A stretch of DNA of 64,000 nucleotides from Candidatus Intricatilinea gracilis (GCA_016702605.1 JADJDQ010000001.1:620001-684000); one strand, 5' to 3'; shown: positions 50,370 to 60,438, counted from the first letter of the stretch. Notes: generated by a model from the letters alone, not told the origin. Numbers and translations are program-made.

Positions 50370-52292
50370 TCAGTATCCCGCAGCCAGCCCGGAATTGCGG
50401 CGCGGATCGTTGGCACCATAAAAACGTCTGGACTCGACCGGTTTGCCGCCCAGTCTGGGGGCGCCCACCAGGATGGCCGCGACATGATTGGCCGGCTGTG
50501 AGGCACCGAAACGGTGGCCCTGGCCTTCGAGTATCTTGCGGGTATCGGGGCTGAGCGCGAAGTTCTCGATATTGGTGGTCTCGGGCAACCATTGCTGATG
50601 AAACCGCGGCGCATCGACCGCCTCTTGTATGGTCATGCCGTAATCCACCACGTTCAGAATGGTATGCAATATGGTCGTGATGATGCGGCTGCCACCCGGT
50701 GTGCCCAGCACCAGCAGCGGCTGGCCAGCCTTTGTGACGATGGTCGGGCTCATCGAACTGAGCGGGCGTTTGCCTGGTGCGATCGAATTGGCCGGCCCCT
50801 GCACCAGGCCGTAGATATTGGGCACCCCGGCCTTCACGGTGAAATCGTCCATTTCGTTGTTGAGCAATACCCCGGTGCCGGCTGCCGTGACCTTGGCGCC
50901 AAACCAGTCGTTGAGGGTATACGTCAGCGCCACGGCATTGCCCGCGGCGTCGACCACACTGAAATGGGTGGTGTTGTTGCCCTCGCGTAATGGCTCGGGC
51001 TGCCCACCCGCCGGCAAGGCCCGGGCCGCCGGCAGCGGCAGGTCATGCGGTGCACGGCCGGGCACCAGCTCGCGTGATACCCCGGCGCGGTCCGGCGCGA
51101 TGGCTGCACGAATCCTCGCGGCATACCCCTTGTCGAGCAGCCGGTCGATCGGGTTATGGATGAAATCGGGGTCACCCAGATAGGTATTTCGGTCGAGGTA
51201 GGCATGGCGCATCGCCTCGATCTGCACATGTACGGCGGCGGCGCTGCGAAAACCCCAGTCAGCCAGTGGATAAGCCTCGAGCACGTTGAGCATCTGGCAC
51301 AACACGACCCCACCCGAACTCGGCGGCGGCGCCGAGATCACGTGCAGGCCGCGGTAATCACATTCGATCGGCGCCAGTTCGCGCGGCTGGTATCGGGCCA
51401 GATCGGCCAGGCTCAGGATACCCCTGCCGGCCTGGCTGGCCGCCACCAGCGCACGCGCCACCTCACCACCGTAAAACCCTGGCGCACCGTCGCGGCTGAT
51501 GGTGCGCAATGTATGTGCCAGATCCTTCTGCACCAGTCGCTGGCCGCTCGACCACGACAACGATCCACCAGTCCCGGCACCCGGCGGGCCGAATATCGCC
51601 GCACTCGGCGGGTCGGCCATCAAGGCCTTGCCTTGAGCGCTGTTGAGCAGCTCGACGTCACCGGCGTCGAGCACAAAACCGTTCTCGGCCAGGTCGATGG
51701 CCGGCGCCATCAGGCTGGCGCGTGGCCGCGAGCCGTATTTCTCGAGCGCCACCTCGAGCCCGGCCACCGTGCCGGGCACACCCACCGCCAGATGCCCGCG
51801 AGTGCTCAGGCCAGCCACCACCTTGCCGTCTGCGTCGAGATACATGTCGGCCGTGGCGGCCAGGGGAGCCTTCTCGCGAAAGTCGATGAAGGTCTTGCGG
51901 CCGTCCGCCAGGTGCAGGGTCATGAAGCCCCCGCCGCCCAGGTTGCCGGCGGCCGGATACACGACCGCCAGGGTGTAGGCCACGGCCACGGCCGCGTCGA
52001 CCGCATTGCCGCCGGACCGGAGCACGTCGACACCCACCTTGCTGGCCAGGTGCTGCGCCGCCACCACCATGCCGTGTTCGGCAGCCACCGGCGCCACCGA
52101 CGCTGCGCGTGAGCCGGCGGTCATGCCCAGCAGCGCTGCGCCTGCCATCAGCAACTCGACCAGCACTCGCCGTCGCGTCAATGGCTGGCGGCCGATGTCG
52201 CCGGCGCAGCGCGTTCCGTCCCGCAGGTCCGCGGCGCTCGGCCGCGCAAGCCGGTGCCGCCGGCAGTTGTCGTCACTCATCGTCATGGTCAT
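50370..52292 (-). CDS. ggt: Gamma-glutamyltransferase
   Basis: Periplasmic N-terminal-nucleophile hydrolase that cleaves glutathione and other gamma-glutamyl compounds. The N-terminus has a Tat-like signal (TRRRVLVELLMAGAALLGM). The large subunit shows HGMVVAAQHLASKVGVDVLR and GGNAVDAAVAVAYTLAVVYP. Self-cleavage should occur before the Thr of NNTTHFSVVDAAGN, the catalytic threonine of the small subunit. The C-terminal RFHQQWLPE block is conserved. About 640 residues; the first methionines (MTMTM) leave the exact start open. Confidence 0.93.
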   Translation of the reverse strand: MTMTMSDDNCRRHRLARPSAADLRDGTRCAGDIGRQPLTRRRVLVELLMAGAALLGMTAGSRAASVAPVAAEHGMVVAAQHLASKVGVDVLRSGGNAVDAAVAVAYTLAVVYPAAGNLGGGGFMTLHLADGRKTFIDFREKAPLAATADMYLDADGKVVAGLSTRGHLAVGVPGTVAGLEVALEKYGSRPRASLMAPAIDLAENGFVLDAGDVELLNSAQGKALMADPPSAAIFGPPGAGTGGSLSWSSGQRLVQKDLAHTLRTISRDGAPGFYGGEVARALVAASQAGRGILSLADLARYQPRELAPIECDYRGLHVISAPPPSSGGVVLCQMLNVLEAYPLADWGFRSAAAVHVQIEAMRHAYLDRNTYLGDPDFIHNPIDRLLDKGYAARIRAAIAPDRAGVSRELVPGRAPHDLPLPAARALPAGGQPEPLREGNNTTHFSVVDAAGNAVALTYTLNDWFGAKVTAAGTGVLLNNEMDDFTVKAGVPNIYGLVQGPANSIAPGKRPLSSMSPTIVTKAGQPLLVLGTPGGSRIITTILHTILNVVDYGMTIQEAVDAPRFHQQWLPETTNIENFALSPDTRKILEGQGHRFGASQPANHVAAILVGAPRLGGKPVESRRFYGANDPRRNSGLAAGY

Positions 52293-52357
52293 CCTGGCTG
52301 GTCAGCCGACACCTTCGCGGCGTGCCATGGGTTGGCTGAACCAGTGTTGTTGCCGAC

Positions 52358-53047
52358 TCACTGGCCGTCGGGTCGGGTGACGATCGTCACACGCCGATTC
52401 TCGGGCGCGGTCACGTCGTCGTTGTTCATCAGTTCCGCCGAACCCTTGCCCACCGGAAACAGCCGGTCCGCCGTCACGCCGTGAGTGTTCACCAGGTACT
52501 GACGGACACTTTCGGCGCGTTGCTGCGACAACACCAGGTTGGCGCGTTCGTTGCCGCGCGGATCGGCATGGCCTTCGATCGTGAACTTGCGGGCCAGCAG
52601 CCGGTCGTCCTTGAGTGCTGCGGCCAGGGTGTCGAGTTGCTGGCGCGACGGGGTGGTGAGCGTCGACGAGTTGGTCAGGAAGGTGATGAGCAAGGACACC
52701 GCCGTACGTTTGGCGGCGCTGCCACCGGCCGGGCGGTCACGTTCGATGCGCAGGCCGCGAGTCAATGGTGCGGCGTCGGGCGGCGCCAGCGCGTCGACCA
52801 GGTTGTCGGGTGTGACGTCGGCACCTTTCAGCACCTCACCCACCTCACCCTTGCCAGGCGCGGCGCCGGCCACGGCCGCTTGGGCCATGGCCGGCGTCGC
52901 TGCCAGCAGGCACAACACCAGCGCCAGCGCGCCGACCACCACGCCGGGGATGCGCTGCAACTGACCTGCGGTGGATGGACGGGCCGAAAAGAGCAGATCG
53001 AGCAAGGTGAGGCGCGAGGTCAGGTTCTGGATGTGAAGGTCGTTCAT
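52358..53047 (-). CDS. OmpA-family outer membrane/peptidoglycan-binding protein
   Basis: A 229-residue envelope protein. It has an unusually long N-terminus before the hydrophobic segment VVVGALALVLCLLAATPAMA (about 35-54), which may be a signal peptide or an anchor. The C-terminal domain (about 125-229) is OmpA-like: LITFLTNSSTLTTPSRQQLD, IEGHADPRGN, LSQQRAESVRQYLV and ENRRVTIVT. ATG 53047 is taken because it begins the conserved protein; upstream sequence is Ala/Pro repeat. Transcribed with pppA-like and tagH-like genes, so possibly a T6SS cell-wall anchor (TagL/TagN-like), though tssL already carries such a domain. Confidence 0.82.
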   Translation of the reverse strand: MNDLHIQNLTSRLTLLDLLFSARPSTAGQLQRIPGVVVGALALVLCLLAATPAMAQAAVAGAAPGKGEVGEVLKGADVTPDNLVDALAPPDAAPLTRGLRIERDRPAGGSAAKRTAVSLLITFLTNSSTLTTPSRQQLDTLAAALKDDRLLARKFTIEGHADPRGNERANLVLSQQRAESVRQYLVNTHGVTADRLFPVGKGSAELMNNDDVTAPENRRVTIVTRPDGQ

Positions 53048-53201
53048 GGCGGACTCGCTGCGGTTCAGGGGGTCAAACAAGGCGCGACGGCGCAAGGCCG
53101 GGCGAGGGACAGAGGCTGGTGCGGGCGCTGGTGCTGGAGCGGTAGCTGGTGCTGGTGTGGCTGCCGAAGCCAAGGCGGAGTGGCAAGCATGACAGGCGGC
53201 G

Positions 53202-54116
53202 TCAACGGGTGTCACCGTCGTCGGCTCGGCCATCGTCGCCCGGCAGCGAGATGGTGTCATCCGGCACGGTGGGCACAAAGGCCGGCATGACGCGGGTGAT
53301 GTCTTCGGGGCGGCCCACCCACACGGCCACAGCGCTGTGGTTGTCCTGGTTGGGTGGCGGCGCGTAGGCCAGGTGGGCGCGCATCTGCTGGACCCAGGCG
53401 GTCACACTCACGCTGCCGTCCAGGCTGTGTTCGATGTCGGCGTCGGCCAGACCGTCCCACCAGCCGTCGGTGCAGGCCAGCCACACATCACCGTCGCGCA
53501 GTGCGGCGGCACCGGCATGCGGGTCGATGTCGTCGGCGATGCCCAGGGCAGCAAGCAGGCGGTTCTTGGCCGGGTGGCGGCGCGCCTGCTCGCGATCGAT
53601 CACCCCGGCGTCGACCAGCAACTGCACGGCGCTGTCGTCGCGGCTGACCTGTTCGACCCGGTTGTGGCGCAGCAGATACAGGCGGCTGTCCCCCACATGG
53701 GCCCAGGCCGCCAGGCGGCGCGCCAGGTCGAGCCACAACACCACGACGGTGGCGTGCATGCTGTCGCCCGGGCGCGCCTTGCGGGCGGGTGGGGCGGCGT
53801 CGGCCCGTGGGTCCGGTCGAGTGTCGAGCTGGGCGCCGGGCTGGGCGCGGCGCAAGGTGTCGTGGGCCTGGCGCACGATGGCCTGCAGCAGCGCTTCGTC
53901 GGGTGCAGTGGCCTGGCTGGCCAGGTGTGCCAGATCGGCGTCGATGGCGTCGACCACCTGTTTGGCCGCCTCGGCACCGCGGGCGTGGCCACCGGCGCCG
54001 TCCGCCAGCACGAGGTGGAACTGCTCGCCGATACGCGCCACGCGCAAGGCGTCTTCGTTGTACGTGCGGCCACCGGGCAGGCTGCAATGGGCGTAAGTCA
54101 GCGGCAGCGAACTCAT
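53202..54116 (-). CDS. PP2C-type protein phosphatase (PppA-like, T6SS)
   Basis: Mn/Mg-dependent Ser/Thr phosphatase that would reverse the T6SS kinase. Conserved motifs: GGRTYNEDALRV, LADGAGGHARG (metal-binding Asp-Gly), AAWAHVGDSRLYLLR, CTDGWWDGL and the final NQDNHSAVAVWV, with Asp. 304 residues, of which the last ~35 are an Asp/Arg tail. Lies between the OmpA gene and the FHA gene, and is the partner of the kinase gene 20 kb away (31308-33674). The separation is caused by the DNA inserted between. Confidence 0.93.
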   Translation of the reverse strand: MSSLPLTYAHCSLPGGRTYNEDALRVARIGEQFHLVLADGAGGHARGAEAAKQVVDAIDADLAHLASQATAPDEALLQAIVRQAHDTLRRAQPGAQLDTRPDPRADAAPPARKARPGDSMHATVVVLWLDLARRLAAWAHVGDSRLYLLRHNRVEQVSRDDSAVQLLVDAGVIDREQARRHPAKNRLLAALGIADDIDPHAGAAALRDGDVWLACTDGWWDGLADADIEHSLDGSVSVTAWVQQMRAHLAYAPPPNQDNHSAVAVWVGRPEDITRVMPAFVPTVPDDTISLPGDDGRADDGDTR

Positions 54117-54257
54117 GGTGGCGCCGTCAGTTGGTCCGCCCGATCACCCACCAGGCCCGCGCCCCGCAGGCGCCACCCGACCGGTCACCGGCCGAACCGG
54201 CCCGGTGTCCACCCGTGCCACCCGTGCCACCACTGCCGGCACAGCCCCCTGCGCCTG

Positions 54258-56654
54258 TCATGGCTTGCGTGCGCCGGGCGCCGGTGTCGCCGCCGCCTGC
54301 TGCGCGTGCAGGCGGTCGAGTTGCTGCTCGTAGGCGGCCAGAAAGGCGCGGCCGAACAAGGTGTGGAAGTCGTCCTGCGCCTCGTCGCGGATGGCCTCGA
54401 AATGCTGCAGGTACAGCTCCCACAACCGCGAGCGCCGGTTCATGGGGATCAGGCTGTCGATCATCGACTTGCCGGTGAGTTTGCTTTCGAGCTGCGTCGG
54501 CGCAAAACGCCCCAGCACCCCTTCGAGTGCGGCACGCATGCCGGCCATGGTGCCGATGCTGTGGCCGACCAGGTCGTGCATGGCGTCGGTCATGGCGGCC
54601 GGGCCGGGCAGGAAGCCGCGCATGGGCGGCTGCAGCAACAGCTCGAGCGCAGCGTGGCCGTCTGGCGAGAACTTGAGCGGGTTGTTGTTGCGCGGCTGGA
54701 TCAGCGTCATCTCGGCGCGCAACTCGTGTTTGGTGGCCGAACGGATCGCCATCAGCTGCACCGTGCCGTCCACCGCCGACCGCAGCAGCTGGCCGATCAC
54801 CCGCATCATCTCGGGGCTCAGGCCTTGCGGCGCGTCGATGTTCACCCCGGCGGCCTCGCAGAAGGCCTGCCAGAGTTCGTCGCGGGACGCGGCCTGCGGC
54901 GGCAGTTGCGCCGCCGGTGGCTGGGGCCGTCCCGGCGCCAGGGGCATGGGCGCCGAAGCGGGCGACACGGCGGGCGATACCGCAGGCGACATACCCGTCG
55001 ACACAGCGGCCGGCGATGCCGACCCGGCAACTCCAGGTCTGGCCACCGGCGCTGCCGGCAACGGTGCGGGTGCCGTGTGGATACGGGCTTGATCACCGAG
55101 CCGCACACCGCCCGGCGCCGCCGGTGCGGGCGCCCTGGTGTCGATCCCGCCAGGCGCAGGCGCTTGTGGTCGCGCAGCTGTGTTGCCTGTGGGTGCGGCA
55201 GGTTGTGGCCGGGCGGGTGGCACAGCAGCCGGCCCGAGCGGCATCGGCGCCGAGTCGCCGGCCGGCCTGGCTCGGGCGGCGCCGGGCGCGGCTGGCAGCG
55301 GCTCGGCAGGTCGGGTCGCCGGTGCCGGTGCAGCGGCACCACCCAGGCGGCCGAGGTCGAAGCTCGACGGGCTGAACGCTGCGTTCAGATCGTGCACGTG
55401 ATTGCTGGCCGCACCCGCCGTCGGCTGGGTGCCGCGGGCGGGTGTCTTCGGGCCGTCGTCGAGGAAAGCCGCCAGTGCGTCGGCGCCGTCGCCCGGCGCG
55501 CCCAGCAAGTCATCCACTGCCCGTGCGGCCTGCGGATCGTTGCCCAGGCCGGCGAGCAGATCGTTGTCGCCCGGTGCTGCCGCACGTGAGCCAGGCGTCG
55601 TGCCGGCGCCGGACACAAAGGCACCCAACGCATCGTCCAGGGAGCTGCGTTGCGGAGCGCGGCCGACCGGTGCTGCCGGCAGGGGGGTGACGGGTGAGAA
55701 GTCGCCGAACGCGCCGAATGGATCGTCGGCCGGCGCGGCAGCACCTGGGCGGGCCTCGACGGGCCGCGCTGCTCCCAGTCCAGGCGCAGCAGGCGATGGT
55801 TGTGTCGGTGTGGCCGCCGCCGGTGCGGCACGGCCGGGCGGCACCGGTGCCGCCACCGGGGGACCGAGCAAGTCGGCGAACGGGTCGTCGAGGGGTGCGC
55901 GGGCTGCTGCAGGTGGCCCGCCGGGCAGTGCCGCCGGCGCGCCGTAGCCCGCGCCGGCCGATCTGCCTGGTGATGCCGAGTGAGGTGTCGACTGCGGGGT
56001 GGCCGCAGCGGTGGGCTGCGGCCTGGACGGTGGTGCATACGCCGGTGTGATGGGCGGGCCGAACAGGTCGGCGAATGGGTCGTCCACCGGCGCCGCCCTG
56101 GGCGCAGCCACGGCGCCTGGTGTCAGGGCCGATGGACCGGCGGGCCGGGCTGCCACGGGCTGGGCGGCGGGGGGGTGCACCGGCGTCATGGCGGGTTGTG
56201 CGCCGGCACCCGTGCCGCCCGAACGCGCCGACACACCGGCGGCACCCGCAGCTCCGGCCGCGGCCGACGCGTTGGCGGCCAGCGCAGCGGCGCGGCCTTC
56301 GGTGATGGTGCGGGCTGCCAGTTGTGGCGGGCTGCTGGCGCTGTCGCTCACTTCGAGCAGGAAACCACCGATGCGCACCTGGTCGCGGTGGCGGATGGGC
56401 GCCGATTCACCCGCCGACAAGGCTCGCCCCGCCACTGTCACCACATTGGCCGAGCTGAGATTGGTGATGCGGTAGCCAGCGCCGTCGGCAGTGATGCGGG
56501 CATGTTGGCGCGAGATGTGCCGCTCGGGGTCGGGCAACATGAGAATGTTCTGCTCGCCACGCCCGATGGTGCCGCCGCTGGCGTCGAAATGCGCCACGAA
56601 GGGCTGGCTGAGGGCCTGGTCGTTCAGCGACAGCGCGCTGATGGTGAGGGTCAT
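54258..56654 (-). CDS. tagH: FHA-domain protein TagH, type VI secretion
   Basis: Phosphothreonine-binding scaffold (Fha/TagH) that recruits T6SS assembly upon phosphorylation by the kinase. The N-terminal FHA domain (about 20-95) has GTIGRGEQNILMLPDPERHI, SRQHARI and TNLSSANVV. Residues about 110-590 are a low-complexity Ala/Pro/Gly linker with short repeats of the form 'DDPFADLFGPP', far longer than usual. The C-terminal ~200 residues are the type VI FHA-associated domain (LWQAFCEAAGV, RNNNPLKFSPDGHAALELLL, FEAIRDEAQDDFHTLFG). Total 798. Divergent from the lipoprotein gene at 56891. Confidence 0.92.
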   Translation of the reverse strand: MTLTISALSLNDQALSQPFVAHFDASGGTIGRGEQNILMLPDPERHISRQHARITADGAGYRITNLSSANVVTVAGRALSAGESAPIRHRDQVRIGGFLLEVSDSASSPPQLAARTITEGRAAALAANASAAAGAAGAAGVSARSGGTGAGAQPAMTPVHPPAAQPVAARPAGPSALTPGAVAAPRAAPVDDPFADLFGPPITPAYAPPSRPQPTAAATPQSTPHSASPGRSAGAGYGAPAALPGGPPAAARAPLDDPFADLLGPPVAAPVPPGRAAPAAATPTQPSPAAPGLGAARPVEARPGAAAPADDPFGAFGDFSPVTPLPAAPVGRAPQRSSLDDALGAFVSGAGTTPGSRAAAPGDNDLLAGLGNDPQAARAVDDLLGAPGDGADALAAFLDDGPKTPARGTQPTAGAASNHVHDLNAAFSPSSFDLGRLGGAAAPAPATRPAEPLPAAPGAARARPAGDSAPMPLGPAAVPPARPQPAAPTGNTAARPQAPAPGGIDTRAPAPAAPGGVRLGDQARIHTAPAPLPAAPVARPGVAGSASPAAVSTGMSPAVSPAVSPASAPMPLAPGRPQPPAAQLPPQAASRDELWQAFCEAAGVNIDAPQGLSPEMMRVIGQLLRSAVDGTVQLMAIRSATKHELRAEMTLIQPRNNNPLKFSPDGHAALELLLQPPMRGFLPGPAAMTDAMHDLVGHSIGTMAGMRAALEGVLGRFAPTQLESKLTGKSMIDSLIPMNRRSRLWELYLQHFEAIRDEAQDDFHTLFGRAFLAAYEQQLDRLHAQQAAATPAPGARKP

Positions 56655-56890
56655 GGCGTGCCGTCCTGGGGCGGGCTGGAACTGGTGGATGCCATGCTCG
56701 TTTCGCCCCCCAGGCCGGACAAGGTCCGAAAGTCATTCTGGCGTCACCCCCCGCGTTTCAGGGGCCACCTGGCCCAAAATGCACAAATCAAAGGCACCAT
56801 GTACACGTCCCGGGCAGACGTGTCAGACTGTAAGTCTCACGACGACCTCGGCCGCCAGCCATGCCATCGGGTCATCACAAGGAGATAGGG

Positions 56891-58183
56891 TTGGGATTCA
56901 CGACGGTCGACATGACCGCCCATCGCATTGAAGACGCACGGGCAGCCGCTGGCGTCGGGCAAGCTGCGTGTCGTCGCGCCGTTGGCCCGGCAGCGGGCAA
57001 TGCCTGCATCGGCAAGGGCCAGCCGACCACGGTGGCCGGGTTCTGCCTGGCCGCGCTGGTGTTTCTTGCGGGGTGCACTGCCACGGGCAGCAACACCGTC
57101 GCACCCATTCCGGCCACGGCTGACACCGTGTCGCCCAAATGCCCGGCCTGGGTCACCCCTTGCGTCGACGCCTCGGCCGGCCCGCTGGTGGGCGACGTCG
57201 GTGACTTGCCGCGCCTGGTGAAGACAGCCGACGACCTGCTGTTTGCGGGTGACGAGAAAGCCGCCTGGCAGCAGCTCAACGAAGCGCTCAAGATCGACCC
57301 GAAACACCGCCCGGCCTTGCTGCTGATGAGCCAGATCAGCGACGACCCGCGCAAGCTGCTGGGCGACATGAACGAGCCCTACATCGTCGGCACAGGTGAA
57401 TCGCTGCGCCAGATTGCGGCTGCACGCCTGGGCGACGCCCGCCTCTTTTATGCGCTGGCGCGTTACAACAACATCGCGGTGCCGCGCCAGCTCGACGCCG
57501 GACGATCGATCCTGGTGCCACTGCCCGCCACCACCGCCGGGCCAGCCCGCGACGCAGCAGCCAGACGAGCCGCCAGTGGTGTCGACAGCAACACGGCCAG
57601 TGGCAGCGCCGGGGCGCCGCCGTCGGCAAGCCGTGCACCGGCACCACCCGTGACCCCGCCCCCCCCTGCGCCGCAGGCCAGCCCGGGTGTGCCCGGCCCA
57701 GCCGCGCCGGCGCTGGACGCCGCGCCGCGGCCTGTCACTGGCACCGGCGTGCGCGCCGCGCCGCCGCTTGCCCCGGTCGCCGGGCGGGGCGAGGCAGGCG
57801 CCGGTACAACGCCCGCCACAACATCCGGTACATCGCCCCGTCCCGCAGGATCCGGCGCACCCGCCAGACCAGGGGGCGACGCCGATCTTGCGTTCAAACG
57901 CGCCGCCGCGGCCGAGAAGGCCGGCAAGACCGGACAGGCCTACGCCGGCTTCATGCGGGCGTTGGCGCTCGGGCACCCCGGCGCCGCCGAACGTGCCGCT
58001 GCCTTGCGCCAGGACCTGATCGCGCAGCAAAAACGTGTCGCCCGCACGGCGCTCGATCGTCGGAACCTCGACGTTGCGATCAAGGCCTTGCGCACCGTGC
58101 TCGAACTCGATCCGGGCGACAACGTCGCCGCCGACGAACTGCGCAAGGCGCAGCGCCGCAGGGATACCCAGAACCGACGCTGA
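56891..58183 (+). CDS. LysM-like lipoprotein with TPR-like C-terminus (T6SS cluster)
   Basis: Envelope lipoprotein of about 430 residues. The best start is TTG 56891, six bases after AAGGAG (56879-56884), although the frame runs from ATG 56861. The lipobox LAGC lies around 60. Residues 105-155 look TPR-like (LLFAGDEKAAWQQLNEALKI). A LysM-type segment follows (YIVGTGESLRQIAAARLGDA, then ARYNNI..P..L.AG..I.VP), then a long Pro/Ala linker and a C-terminal helical part of TPR type (ALDRRNLDVAIKALRTVLEL). LysM binding to peptidoglycan suggests anchoring. Function in secretion is inferred from the neighbours. Confidence 0.78.
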   Translation: MGFTTVDMTAHRIEDARAAAGVGQAACRRAVGPAAGNACIGKGQPTTVAGFCLAALVFLAGCTATGSNTVAPIPATADTVSPKCPAWVTPCVDASAGPLVGDVGDLPRLVKTADDLLFAGDEKAAWQQLNEALKIDPKHRPALLLMSQISDDPRKLLGDMNEPYIVGTGESLRQIAAARLGDARLFYALARYNNIAVPRQLDAGRSILVPLPATTAGPARDAAARRAASGVDSNTASGSAGAPPSASRAPAPPVTPPPPAPQASPGVPGPAAPALDAAPRPVTGTGVRAAPPLAPVAGRGEAGAGTTPATTSGTSPRPAGSGAPARPGGDADLAFKRAAAAEKAGKTGQAYAGFMRALALGHPGAAERAAALRQDLIAQQKRVARTALDRRNLDVAIKALRTVLELDPGDNVAADELRKAQRRRDTQNRR

Positions 58184-58218
58184 GACGCCGACACGGCGTC
58201 ACGCCGGTGCCTGCCCCT

Positions 58219-59739
58219 TCAGGCCGGTGCGCCCAGTTCGATGAGCCAGCGTTTTTGTCGGCGCGCCGGTGCACGCACCGGAAACAGCCGTTTGCCCGGG
58301 CGCATCAATGCCAGCCACTGCGCGGCAGCGGCGCGTTGGCGCTGCAGGCCGTTGCCCAGCACATCGATGGCGCGCTCGACGGTGGGCGGCCCGCCCATGA
58401 AGTGGCGCCGTCCCACCGGAAAGTGCACCTGCTGTGCACTCCACCAGGCCGCCACGCTGTAACGATCGGGCCAGGGCAGATGCACATCGTCGATCCGGCC
58501 CGGGTCGGCTTCCGCGAGGTATTCACCCGGTCGGGTGGTGATGCCTTCGGGGCGATGGCGCACCAGATCGAGCGCCACCAGATCGGCGCCGGTGATGAGG
58601 GCGAACGATTCACCTGCCACGCGGGCCCAGGCGTCCTCGGTCATCATGTCCATCAGCCACGGCAGGTACAGCGGGTCACCGACGGCACCACAACCCTGGA
58701 TCAGGCGCCGGCGCGACGTGGCGCCGCTGCGCCGGGTGAGGGTGCGCAAGACGTCGTGTGCATCGTTGACGTCGCAGGCGCGCATGTAGAGCGGCAGTGC
58801 ATGGGCGGCAAACGGCTGGTCACCGAGCGCCAGTTCACCCAGCGTGGCAAGTGCCGCGCCGCGGTCACCGAGCATGACCGCTGCCCAGGCCGACCAGCCG
58901 CGTGCATCACCGCGCAGCACCTCGGCAGGGTCGGGCGGCGTGGTGGGTTCGGGCAGTGCCGGCCAGTCCTCGCGCGGCCCGGTGGACACCGGGCCGGAGC
59001 CACCGCTGACATCGTCGTCGGTTTCCCCCTCGTAACGCAGCACTTCGGTGACGGCGAATTCGCTGTCGGGGTCGTCGTCGACGTGGTGGTAGGTCGCCGG
59101 CTCGTCGGGTTGGTCGTCGTGTGGTGTGTCGTCCACCACAGCCGAAGCCTCGAGCAACATGTCCAGTGTGTCGACCCGACCTGCACTGGCCGCGGCGCGG
59201 GCGGCGGCGGCGCGCACACCGGCGTCGCTGTCGAGCAAGCAGGGCAGCAACACGGCACCCGGGTCGACGCGGTGCATGACACAGGCCGACAGGGCGACAC
59301 GCCGCGCCACCGGCACGTTGCTGGCCAGCATCTCGCGCAAGCGGCCCTGCAGCGCCGCCGACGGCACCCAACCCAGCGCCGAAGCCAGCGCCTGTTCGAC
59401 ACGCGGCTGGTGTTGGGCCGCCTCGACCAGGTCATCGAAGGCCGGTGTGTTGTGCAACTGCAGCGCCAGCACGGCTTGGGTGAACACGTCGCTCGGGCGG
59501 TTCAGTTCGGTGGCAGTGCGGCGCAGCGCTGCTTCGCCGGTGGAGGCGAGCAACTCGAACTGAACGGCGAGTTGTTCGTCGAGCTTGCGCAGTTGCGACA
59601 GGCGCACATGCGGTGCACGCACCATTTCGGTTCGGGCATCGCGCAACTCGGCCGCCGCTTCCAGGGCCTGACGCGGAGAGGTCACCGCCACGTCCGCAGA
59701 CAACAAGGGCACGACCCCGGAATCGCTAGGTTTCATCAT
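58219..59739 (-). CDS. TIGR02270-like HEAT-repeat protein linked to type VI secretion
   Basis: A 506-residue soluble protein that I assign to the TIGR02270 family by its layout. The N-terminal half is HEAT-like helical repeats (LASTGEAALRRTATELNRPS, LVEAAQHQPRVEQALASALG, then LLPCLLDSDAGVRAAAARAA). An acidic loop (PHDDQPDEPATYHHVDDDPD) follows, and the C-terminal part ends with PDRYSVAAWWSAQQVHFPVG and RHFMGGPPTVERAIDVLGNG, typical of that family. The ATG at 59739 is chosen because upstream residues are not protein-like. Role in T6SS unknown, though such genes commonly sit in these clusters. Confidence 0.72.
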   Translation of the reverse strand: MMKPSDSGVVPLLSADVAVTSPRQALEAAAELRDARTEMVRAPHVRLSQLRKLDEQLAVQFELLASTGEAALRRTATELNRPSDVFTQAVLALQLHNTPAFDDLVEAAQHQPRVEQALASALGWVPSAALQGRLREMLASNVPVARRVALSACVMHRVDPGAVLLPCLLDSDAGVRAAAARAAASAGRVDTLDMLLEASAVVDDTPHDDQPDEPATYHHVDDDPDSEFAVTEVLRYEGETDDDVSGGSGPVSTGPREDWPALPEPTTPPDPAEVLRGDARGWSAWAAVMLGDRGAALATLGELALGDQPFAAHALPLYMRACDVNDAHDVLRTLTRRSGATSRRRLIQGCGAVGDPLYLPWLMDMMTEDAWARVAGESFALITGADLVALDLVRHRPEGITTRPGEYLAEADPGRIDDVHLPWPDRYSVAAWWSAQQVHFPVGRRHFMGGPPTVERAIDVLGNGLQRQRAAAAQWLALMRPGKRLFPVRAPARRQKRWLIELGAPA

Positions 59740-60438
59740 CGAATAAACGGCCGGTCGGGGTTGATCAGGCGGTCCCGGAGTGGTGCCGGCCGCGACGAGT
59801 CTAGCGGGCACATCTGGTTACGGTTCCGGATGGGCCGATTTTGGGGCTCTACTCCATCTCGCGTGACGCTGCCATGCTGCACAACAGCACGCCGCAGCGG
59901 GCCCTGTGTTAGTCCCCGCGACATCCTTCACGCATTCGAGGCCATGCTCCGCCGCGCCTTGGTGGCTTGTCAACACCTGCCGGATGCTGTATCCCGCTGA
60001 TGGGTGATGCCACAGCGCAGGCGGCCAGCCGTCGGCCGGGTGAAGAGGTGGCGCCAGGCAGGTGGGTGCTACCATGAACCGAGCAAGGCAGTCGGACACC
60101 CGAGTCGCCTGCCAACCGGGCCAGCAACTGGATCAACCTGGCCGGCAAAGTCCCGGCGCAATGCCTCGCACAGGCACCAGGCCAGCATCACGCGCGGCCC
60201 CACCAACGGGCAACAGCCCCAGCTGCGGCCGGGCGCGAATCCTGCGTCTACCCTGGGCCTGACGCCCTGCTCGATCAGGTCGAGCACGTTGGGCTGCCGC
60301 CACCCGCCACCTTCTCGTGCCCGTACATCCCCACACCGCGGCCCTCATTGGCCAACCTTCAGTGTCTGCAGTCTTCATCACATCCCCGGGCGCCTGCCCA
60401 GCACCACTTGCCGGCCATCCTGTCACCGGGAGGGCGCC
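59740..60438. other. 700-bp gap without a supported gene
   Basis: Divergent promoters of the HEAT-repeat and transglutaminase genes should lie here. Short open frames exist on both strands, for instance 60069-60287 on the minus strand, which reads LAWCLCEALRRDFAGQVDPV. None has a ribosome-binding site or recognisable motif. No hairpins or repeats of note were seen. Confidence 0.5.
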
